Below are positions 1-5,100 of a DNA stretch of 6,545 nt, piece by piece; the first letter of the stretch is position 1; each line of letters opens with the position of its first letter. Both the position numbers and the translations under genes were made by a program. The notes under the pieces were generated by a model. That model was given only the letters and a program-made list of their open reading frames with translations, ran no database searches and was not told the DNA's origin. Origin of the DNA: Candidatus Kuenenia stuttgartensis (lineage in GTDB: Bacteria > Planctomycetota > UBA1135 > UBA2386). The stretch is from assembly GCA_945861365.1 (NCBI GenBank), contig CAMAUH010000251.1, positions 1 through 6,545 on the forward strand, in the 5' to 3' direction.

Positions 1-46
1 ACACACACAGCCGCCGCGACCTTCAGGTCGCGGCGGCTGTGTGCGT
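1..46 (-). terminator. GC-rich hairpin terminator downstream of gene 1
   Basis: Positions 4-22 pair perfectly with 25-43 (19 bp), and two further outer pairs (1-46, 2-45) lie beyond one mismatch. In RNA the tip would open to a four-base loop closed by C-G. The hairpin lies about 20 bases past the stop codon of the minus-strand gene at 67-1509, where an intrinsic terminator is expected. On the plus strand it is not followed by a T run, and the minus-strand continuation is outside the window, so the U-tract cannot be checked. It could act in both directions or simply protect the mRNA 3' end. Confidence 0.6.
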
Positions 47-66
47 GTTCTCGTCCGTCGCTCAGC

Positions 67-1509
67 TCATTGCACGTCGACCACCGCCGGCGTGCTCAGC
101 TCGATCGTGCCCGCCGTCGTCAGCGCGACGCTCTGGAACAGCACCTTGCCGGTGAAGAAGGGCGGGATCGCCGGCATCGGGAAGGTGCCGAAGCCCGCAC
201 CCGCGACCGCCGGCATGTAGTAGAGCAGGCTCGGCACGTAGACGTCGGGGAAGAACGCGCCCGGGAAGGGGAACGAGGCCGGCACGACCGGCGACACCAG
301 CTCGAGGAAGATGAAGTTGAAGAGGAAGGGCGAGCCGACGTCGATGTTGTTCGCACCGGCGGGCGCGCCGGCCGGGAACACCGTCATCACGTGCTGCTGC
401 GGCTCGAGCACGTAGCGGTTGGTGTGCTCGAGCAGGAAGGCGTTGACGTAGCTGGCGGCACCGATGTTGCCGCTGACCGGGCGGATGCCGGACTGGCTGC
501 CGAGCGTCGGGCCGGTGCCGCACGAGCGGCCCATCGGCGAGCACGGGCCGTTCCAGATCGAACCGCCGAAGGCCGTCGTCAGCAGGCTGGCGCCGGTGCC
601 GGTCTCGACCGAGAAGATCAGGTTCGGCGCGAACACCACCGAGGCGGCGGTGCAGCCGGCCCACGTGTTGATCGCCCCGTTGAAGTCGAACTCGAGCGAC
701 TCGAGGTCGACGGCGTTGGTCAGGCACACGCCGTTGCGGTTGGTCACCTGGGCGGCGAACACCATCGCGTCGACCTGGGCCTCGGTGCGCACGACGATCG
801 CGCTGTTCGGCAGCACCGCGGCGATGCGCCCGTCGAACGTGTAGGTCAGCGCCGCCTGCGGGATCGCGATGATCGCGCCGTCCTGCACCAGCACCGGGCC
901 GCACGCGGTGTTGCAGACGATGTCGGTGTCGAGCGAGAAGAAGATGCCGAACTGCGGGTTGAACGCGATCGCGTCGACGTCGATCGGCGTGGGCAGCGGC
1001 AGGCCGAGTGCCTGGTTGAACTGCTCCTGGCGCATGAAGTGCTCGACCTGGCCGTCACCGCCGCCGTTGCGCACGATGCGCGCGACATCACCCGGGCGGA
1101 ACGGCGGCGCGCTGACGTTGTTGCCCATCGCCGCCGACACCGACCAGAACACCGTGCGCTGGTTCTGCCACGGCGAAGTGGCCGTGCTGAAGGTGCTGAC
1201 CAGCGCGTCGACGCTGCCGAACAGCGTCGGGTTGAACAGCGTGCCGTCGGCGTTCTCGTCGCCGGCCATGGTGTCGTAGCAGGTGCGCGGGGCCCACTTC
1301 TCGGCCGACAGCGAGGCGCAGGCGGCGCTGGTGCCCCACTCGATGACCGAGGTCTCGTTCGGCCGCAGTGCGCGCAGCACGGTGCCGCCGCTGCCCGACA
1401 TGGTCTGCTCGTTGGCGGAGAAGGTGATCAGCCCTTCCTGGAACTGGGCGGCCGCGGTGGCGCACAGGGCGAGGGGGGCGAGAAGGCGGGAGGTCAGGTG
1501 CTTGTTCAT
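67..1509 (-). CDS. Secreted 480-aa protein of unknown function, paralogue of the gene at 5101-6543
   Basis: I do not recognise a named family. The chosen start (ATG at 1509-1507) gives a classical Sec signal peptide: n-region MNKHLTSR, hydrophobic core LLAPLALCATAAA, and likely cleavage around AQ-F at residues 21-23. The frame stays open to about 2433, but that upstream part lacks coding character and overlaps gene 2. The mature protein has no membrane segment and looks beta-rich. Visible landmarks are an SAEKWAPRT block (68-76), a Ca-loop-like DENADG (84-89), RPGDV (138-142), MRQEQFNQALGLPL (159-172), two similar blocks beginning IDVDAIAF (176) and VDLESLEFD (267), CGTGPT (330-335), VLEPQQHV (367-374), and a C-terminal stretch AIPP...GKVLFQ...LSTPAVVDV (447-479). 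Six cysteines (64, 203, 262, 286, 323, 330) are conserved in the paralogue, which suggests disulfides. It is divergent from gene 2. No clear Shine-Dalgarno is visible. A structural or surface role is only a guess. Confidence 0.9.
   Translation of the reverse strand: MNKHLTSRLLAPLALCATAAAQFQEGLITFSANEQTMSGSGGTVLRALRPNETSVIEWGTSAACASLSAEKWAPRTCYDTMAGDENADGTLFNPTLFGSVDALVSTFSTATSPWQNQRTVFWSVSAAMGNNVSAPPFRPGDVARIVRNGGGDGQVEHFMRQEQFNQALGLPLPTPIDVDAIAFNPQFGIFFSLDTDIVCNTACGPVLVQDGAIIAIPQAALTYTFDGRIAAVLPNSAIVVRTEAQVDAMVFAAQVTNRNGVCLTNAVDLESLEFDFNGAINTWAGCTAASVVFAPNLIFSVETGTGASLLTTAFGGSIWNGPCSPMGRSCGTGPTLGSQSGIRPVSGNIGAASYVNAFLLEHTNRYVLEPQQHVMTVFPAGAPAGANNIDVGSPFLFNFIFLELVSPVVPASFPFPGAFFPDVYVPSLLYYMPAVAGAGFGTFPMPAIPPFFTGKVLFQSVALTTAGTIELSTPAVVDVQ
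1010..1040 (-). repeat. 31-bp identity with 6044-6074 (paralogue core)
   Basis: These 31 bases are identical to 6044-6074 in the same orientation. On the minus strand they encode the FMRQEQFNQA region of the two paralogous secreted proteins. This is a conserved coding segment from gene duplication, not a mobile-element end. The two copies are direct repeats 5034 bp apart. Confidence 0.8.
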
Positions 1510-1549
1510 GTTCGGAAGGTGGTCGTGCTTTCCCTGGGAAGAGCCGAAC
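1510..1549 (-). promoter_or_regulatory. Inverted repeat abutting the start codon of gene 1
   Basis: GTTCGG at 1510-1515 is complementary to CCGAAC at 1544-1549, and between them lies a smaller palindrome, TTCCCTGGGAA (1530-1540). The outer repeat touches the ATG of gene 1 directly. In the mRNA it could fold the immediate leader, or in DNA it could be an operator. The stems are short (6 and 5 bp) for GC-rich DNA, so chance occurrence is quite possible. Confidence 0.25.
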
Positions 1550-1591
1550 CGCGCCCCGCGCACGCGATCGTCCCGAAAAATCCGCGCCTGG

Positions 1592-1640
1592 CCCCCAGGC
1601 CCCGCTGCCATGGCCGCTTCGGCAGCGGTGGCCTCGGGGG
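1592..1640. other. Strong bulged hairpin in the divergent region
   Basis: Positions 1592-1596, 1597-1601 and 1602-1609 pair with 1636-1640, 1630-1634 and 1621-1628. That makes 18 base pairs interrupted only by single-base bulges at 1629 (T) and 1635 (C), with an 11-base loop at 1610-1620. Read on the minus strand it lies in the gene 1 leader, and about 11 bases later comes a run of five T's (1580-1576). The pattern could be an attenuator or terminator ahead of gene 1, a small RNA, or a structured leader element. Its location between two divergent gene starts is unusual for an ordinary terminator. Confidence 0.5.
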
Positions 1641-1781
1641 ACGGACCACGCGGCCCGGGCAGCTGGTCGCATTTCACACCGCTCTCATCGCCGGTCCCCA
1701 TCGTCGACGTTCGAGCCCGGCCGCAGAGCCCGACCCGGTGACACCACCGACCCATGGACCCCCACCGATGAACACTGCCAT

Positions 1782-1793
1782 CCCCGGCCGGGG
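1782..1793. promoter_or_regulatory. Perfect 12-bp palindrome near the start of gene 2
   Basis: CCCCGGCCGGGG is a perfect palindrome lying between the two candidate start codons of gene 2 (1768 and 1825). If translation starts at 1825 it sits in the leader, 31 bases upstream, and could be a protein-binding site or small hairpin. If it starts at 1768 it is coding. The pure G/C content makes coincidence plausible. Confidence 0.25.
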
Positions 1794-1824
1794 CTCCAAC
1801 CGCCGCCGACCTCCCCTCGGTGGG

Positions 1825-2916
1825 ATGCGCACCATTCGCCGGCTGTCGATGTGCGCGCTGCTGCTCGGGAACGTCATGGCCCAGGACACCGGGATCGAGG
1901 ATCGCTTCCTCGCCGGCTACGTGTCCGCAGTGCTCGAACGCGATTTCGGGCTGCCAGCCGTGCCCGTGACGGTGCTCGACGGACAGGTGCGCTTGCACGA
2001 CCGCGCCTTCGGTCGGCTGGAGCGGCAGCAGCTGACCATCGCGCTGCAGGCACTGCCCGGAGTGCGCAGTGTGACGTTCCTGGAGCCACCGAGCCCGACC
2101 GCCGAGTCCGCGGAGGCGCCGATCCTGGTCCTGTCGCCCGGACGCCTGTTCGAGCCGCTGCTGGCCGATCCACGCTGGCCGCACTTCTTCGCCTCGTGGC
2201 ACTACTACGTCGAGGACCGCGACCGCACCGCTGGCACCGAAGCACTCGCGCAGGTGGGAGCCGTCGGCTTCGGCGAGACGCTGGCGTTCGCGCGACACCG
2301 GGGCATCGGGGGCTTGCACTGGGAGGCGGGGCTGCAGGCCGGCGTGTTCGCGATCTTCGATCTCGATCGGGCGTCCAAGGACCTGATCAACGCGGACTAC
2401 ACGCTCGGGCCGTACCTGGCCGGGCGCTACCACGACACCTCACTGTTGCTGCGGCTGCGCCACCAGAGTTCCCACCTCGGTGACGAGTATGTGCTGCGCC
2501 AGCAGATCACCGGCAACGGCCGCGTCAACCTCAGCTACGAGACCGTCGACGTCGTGTGCAGCCACGAGCTGGCTGGCGGCTGGCGGCCCTATGCCGGCGG
2601 CAGCTATCTGCTGGCCGTCGACCCGGCTGGGCTCGACCCGTGGACCGTCCACTACGGACTCGAGTGGCGCGGAACGCAGCCGCTGGGCAAGGGTGGCGGG
2701 ATGCGGCCGGTCGCCGCCATCGACTGCAAGCAGCGGCAGGAGAACGACTGGAGCCTGGATGCGTCGGTGCGGGCCGGGGTCGTGTTCGAGGACGCGGGTC
2801 GCATGAGCCAACGCCTCGCGGTCCTGCTGGAGTGGTACGGCGGACACTCACCGAACGGCCAGTTCTATGACGATCGGGTGCAGTTCCTCGGCCTCGGTCT
2901 GCACTTCTTCTTCTGA
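1825..2916 (+). CDS. DUF1207-family outer-membrane protein with N-terminal BON-like module
   Basis: The chosen start gives 363 residues with a compact signal peptide (RTIRR, then a hydrophobic stretch to VMAQ, cleavage near residue 20). An in-frame ATG at 1768 would add 19 Arg/Pro-rich residues and a less typical n-region, and neither start has a good Shine-Dalgarno. Residues 26-87 resemble a BON domain: VTVLDGQVRLHDRAF, then an LERQQLTIALQALPGVRSVTFLE-type helix and strand. BON modules are linked to phospholipid or envelope binding. From about residue 99 to the end the protein fits DUF1207 as I recall it: LFEPLLADPRWPHF (108-121), RLRHQSSHLGDEY (210-222), GHSPNGQFYDDRVQFLGLGLHFFF near the C-terminus (read from residue 340). 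Alternating hydrophobic strands and a terminal Phe suggest an outer-membrane beta-barrel with a BAM-type signal. The family's function is unknown. The gene is convergent with gene 3 and divergent from gene 1. Confidence 0.88.
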   Translation: MRTIRRLSMCALLLGNVMAQDTGIEDRFLAGYVSAVLERDFGLPAVPVTVLDGQVRLHDRAFGRLERQQLTIALQALPGVRSVTFLEPPSPTAESAEAPILVLSPGRLFEPLLADPRWPHFFASWHYYVEDRDRTAGTEALAQVGAVGFGETLAFARHRGIGGLHWEAGLQAGVFAIFDLDRASKDLINADYTLGPYLAGRYHDTSLLLRLRHQSSHLGDEYVLRQQITGNGRVNLSYETVDVVCSHELAGGWRPYAGGSYLLAVDPAGLDPWTVHYGLEWRGTQPLGKGGGMRPVAAIDCKQRQENDWSLDASVRAGVVFEDAGRMSQRLAVLLEWYGGHSPNGQFYDDRVQFLGLGLHFFF

Positions 2917-3133
2917 AGCACCTGCGGCGTCGCTTGCTCGCCGGAGCTGCGGTTGCCGCGGCGGTCGTGCTGCATCGGCTCTAGACGCACGACACCCTCG
3001 CGTGATCGAGGTGACCATGCACCTTTGCCGGCCGACGCCCGCCACGAAACGACGACGCCGGCCCCCGCCCATCGGCGGGTTCCGGCGTCGTCGGTCGTTC
3101 GCATCCCCCCCGTGGGGCTTTGGCCGCGCCAGC
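2917..3133. other. Convergent intergenic region between genes 2 and 3
   Basis: Genes 2 and 3 end facing each other across 217 bases. The main structure is the two-part hairpin at 3050-3093. Just past the gene 2 stop, AGCAC (2917-2921) can pair with GTGCT (2967-2971), with a few further inner pairs and unequal bulges: a weak candidate terminator for gene 2. A short C-run/G-run (around 3105-3117) followed by CTTT could also serve rightward transcripts. No gene is supported here. Confidence 0.5.
3050..3093 (-). terminator. Hairpin terminator between convergent genes 2 and 3
   Basis: A 12-bp outer stem (3050-3061 with 3082-3093), a symmetric two-base internal mismatch and a 6-bp inner stem (3064-3069 with 3074-3079) close a four-base loop, CATC. 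It lies about 40 bases beyond the stop of minus-strand gene 3. On that strand it is followed by GTTTCG, a very short T run. It probably ends gene 3 transcripts and may also stop readthrough from gene 2. The weak U-tract keeps confidence moderate. Confidence 0.6.
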
Positions 3134-4960
3134 TCAGCGCGTGCCGCTGTAGGTGTCCTGCACCGTGTAGTCGAAGCCGACACCGTTGGCGTCGGACTCG
3201 GTCAGCTGCGTTGCGGTCGTGGTCGCGACCTTGAAGACGAACAGGTTGGCGTTGCCGTAGGTGTCGTCGCGGACGAAGTAGACCTTGCCGTTGGTGGTCG
3301 CCTGCCAGGTGTCGTCGCCGGTCGTCGTGCTGACGTCGACCGAAGCGCTGCCCGACGCGTCCCACATCGCCAGGTCGACCTGGCTGCTGGCGGTCTGCTC
3401 ATAGACGAAGTCGCCGTCGTCGACGCCGGCGCCGACCACGTCGAGCCCGGTGCCGCTGATGGTCGACCACGAGGTCGCGCTGGCGTCGAAGATCGCGATC
3501 GCCGTGCCGTCGGTGCGGCGCGCCAACGCGTCGCCGTTGCCGAGCACGCGTTCGAACTGCATCGCGCCGCCGCCGGCGTGCGTCGTGGTCACCGGCGAAG
3601 CCACCAGGCTGACCGCGAGCACCGACGAGGTCGCACCGCTGCCCTGCACGATCGCGAAGCTCGAGCTGCCCTCGGCGATGCCGAACACCGAGGTGGTGTC
3701 CGCCGCATTGCGCACGGTGGCGGTGATCGCGCTGTCGAGGTCGTAGAAGAACGCGTCGACGTCGCCGCCGCCGTTGTCCACCGTGTAGACGACCTCGTTG
3801 CCGCTGCCGATCGCCGCGAACGCCGCCGTGCCGCCGCTGTGGATCGTCGCGACCTGGCCGTTGCCCGGCGCCCACGAGTAGAGCTCGGTGTCGGTGCCGT
3901 CGCTGGCCGTGAACACCACCTGGCTGCCGCTGCCTTCGCCGACGAACGTCTTGTTCATCGGATCGAGCGTCGACGACGCGGCCGCGACCTCGACCAGGCC
4001 GGTGCCGATGCGGAAGTAGAACAGGTCCGTCTCACCGCCACCGCCGACGCGCGAGAACACCAGGGCACCGTTCGGCAGCACTTCGACCAGGCGCTCGTCG
4101 GTCGACGCCGTCGACACCGCGACCACCGAGTCGTCGCTGATGTCGTAGTAGTAGATGTCGCCCTGGCCGCCATCGAGCAGCGTGAAGAACACCACGTTGT
4201 TCGGGTTGCTCGTCGTCGTGCCATTCACCAGCACGGTCGCGGGCGCCGGCAGTGCAGCACCGGCAGCGGGCACTTCCTCGGCCAACGCGCGCGTGACGCC
4301 GGTGGTCGGGTTGTTGAGCAGCAGGCGGCGGGTCGCGCTGACGGCCGTGTAGAGGATGCGGTCGTCACTGGTCTTGGCGACGTAGTTGACGTTGCCCGTG
4401 GCGTCGGCCGACAGCCGGGTCGACGTGCGCGTCATCGGGTCGAACACCCACAGCTGCGCCGGGTTGCCGACCGTGTAGGCCATGCGACCATCGGCGAGGC
4501 CTTCCTCGGTCACCGGCGTCGCGACCGACGAGGCGACGCGCACCAGTTCGTCGGTGTCCGCGTCCGCGAGCAGCAAGCCCGTGGTGCCCTCGCCGACGAC
4601 CGCGAACTTCGCGCTGGTCACCTCGACGCGGAACTCACCGCGGGAGGTCTTGCCGACGCCATCCGCGACGTCGAACTCGACCATGTAGGTGCCCATCGTC
4701 GCGAACGTGTGCGAGTACGTGCTGCCGGCGAAGCTGCCGCCGCCGGAGGCCACCGTGTAGGTCAGCGAAGCACCTTCGCGATCGATGGTGTAGTCGCCCA
4801 CATCCAGCGACAGCGCGGCGCCGCCGGCGACCGACTGTTGCGGGATCGACGAGATGCGCGGCGCGGCATTGCTGCTCGTACCGCCGCCGCTGCAGCCAGC
4901 GAGGACATGAAGGCCCGCCAACATGCAGGCCGCAGAGAGGATCGACAGACGCTTGCCCAT
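3134..4960 (-). CDS. Surface lipoprotein with Ig/PKD-like domain and beta-propeller-like repeats
   Basis: Translation from ATG at 4960-4958 gives 608 residues that begin with a lipoprotein signal: MGKRLS, a hydrophobic core, and lipobox LAGC with the acylated Cys at residue 23, followed by a Ser/Gly linker. Residues about 33-115 resemble an Ig/PKD/cadherin-like fold (AAPRISSIPQQSVAGGAAL..., HTFATMGTYMVEFDVADGVG). The rest carries about ten repeats spaced near 44 residues, with the pattern (D/N)G-hydrophobic-(V/L)-(Y/F)-x-x, a loop, then L-(Y/F)-x-(Y/F)-D. Clear copies begin near 157, 199, 254, 297, 346, 387, 431, 475, 515 and 557. This resembles TolB/WD40-like propellers that bind ligands or partners. 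No catalytic residues are evident. An alternative ATG at 4969 sits only two bases after GGAG, and the open frame extends further to 5086. It lies 140 bases downstream of gene 4 on the same strand. No specific function is recognised. Confidence 0.88.
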   Translation of the reverse strand: MGKRLSILSAACMLAGLHVLAGCSGGGTSSNAAPRISSIPQQSVAGGAALSLDVGDYTIDREGASLTYTVASGGGSFAGSTYSHTFATMGTYMVEFDVADGVGKTSRGEFRVEVTSAKFAVVGEGTTGLLLADADTDELVRVASSVATPVTEEGLADGRMAYTVGNPAQLWVFDPMTRTSTRLSADATGNVNYVAKTSDDRILYTAVSATRRLLLNNPTTGVTRALAEEVPAAGAALPAPATVLVNGTTTSNPNNVVFFTLLDGGQGDIYYYDISDDSVVAVSTASTDERLVEVLPNGALVFSRVGGGGETDLFYFRIGTGLVEVAAASSTLDPMNKTFVGEGSGSQVVFTASDGTDTELYSWAPGNGQVATIHSGGTAAFAAIGSGNEVVYTVDNGGGDVDAFFYDLDSAITATVRNAADTTSVFGIAEGSSSFAIVQGSGATSSVLAVSLVASPVTTTHAGGGAMQFERVLGNGDALARRTDGTAIAIFDASATSWSTISGTGLDVVGAGVDDGDFVYEQTASSQVDLAMWDASGSASVDVSTTTGDDTWQATTNGKVYFVRDDTYGNANLFVFKVATTTATQLTESDANGVGFDYTVQDTYSGTR

Positions 4961-4971
4961 GGGTGCCATTT

Positions 4972-4975
4972 CTCC
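4972..4975 (-). promoter_or_regulatory. Shine-Dalgarno-like GGAG upstream of gene 3
   Basis: On the minus strand TGGAGAA precedes two nearby ATG codons. The spacing from GGAG is 11 bases to the ATG at 4960 and only 2 bases to the ATG at 4969. This favours 4960, although its spacing is slightly long. It is the only recognisable ribosome-binding motif among the gene starts visible here. Confidence 0.45.
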
Positions 4976-4982
4976 AGTGATG

Positions 4983-5007
4983 CGATGACCGGTCGTCGCG
5001 GTCATCG
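4983..5007. promoter_or_regulatory. Inverted repeat in the gene 3 leader
   Basis: CGATGACC (4983-4990) is repeated in inverse complement at 5000-5007 (GGTCATCG) around a nine-base spacer, GGTCGTCGC. It lies 23-47 bases upstream of the chosen gene 3 start. Operator, leader hairpin and chance are all possible. No T run follows on the minus strand, so it is not a convincing terminator. Confidence 0.35.
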
Positions 5008-5051
5008 ACCTCGCCTCACCGCAGCCCGTAGGCCAGGGGGCAGCACCCGTT

Positions 5052-5089
5052 GGCATGGCGACCGCGGCGAACGCGGCCCGCGGCATGCC
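5052..5089 (-). terminator. Bulged hairpin downstream of gene 4
   Basis: GGCATG (5052-5057) pairs with CATGCC (5084-5089). After a four-base bulge (5058-5061), CCGCGG (5062-5067) pairs with CCGCGG (5078-5083) around a ten-base loop. The structure begins about 11 bases beyond the gene 4 stop on the minus strand. It lacks a following U-tract, so it may attenuate rather than fully stop transcription into gene 3, or only stabilise the gene 4 mRNA end. Confidence 0.4.
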
Positions 5090-5100
5090 TCACGCGCCGT

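Larger units (their letters stand above)
1510..1824. promoter_or_regulatory. Divergent intergenic region between genes 1 and 2
   Basis: This 315-base stretch must carry the promoters of gene 1 (leftward) and gene 2 (rightward). I see no convincing -35/-10 pair. The only A/T-rich patch is the CGAAAAATC around 1574-1582. The region holds an 18-bp bulged hairpin (1592-1640), a small inverted repeat next to the gene 1 start and a 12-bp palindrome at 1782-1793. No additional gene is supported: the open frames crossing it lack a plausible start, and their composition is that of antisense shadows. If gene 2 starts at 1768 instead of 1825, the region shortens to 258 bases. Confidence 0.6.

Noticed and set aside
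1..9. Short AC microsatellite at the window start
   Set aside because: Only about four units, and it forms one arm of the 1-46 hairpin.
70..1767. Long plus-strand open frame running in frame into gene 2
   Set aside because: It is antisense to gene 1, Arg/His/Ala-rich with no domain or signal, and stays open only because stop codons are rare in GC-rich DNA. Gene 2 proper begins at 1825 or 1768.
1510..2433. Upstream extension of the gene 1 reading frame
   Set aside because: It overlaps gene 2 on the opposite strand, has compositional noise, and would bury a clear signal peptide that starts at 1509.
4970..5086. Extended N-terminus for gene 3 (up to 42 extra residues)
   Set aside because: The extension contains the intergenic inverted repeats and displaces the lipoprotein signal from the N-terminus. 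The start at 4960 has an acceptable GGAG spacing.
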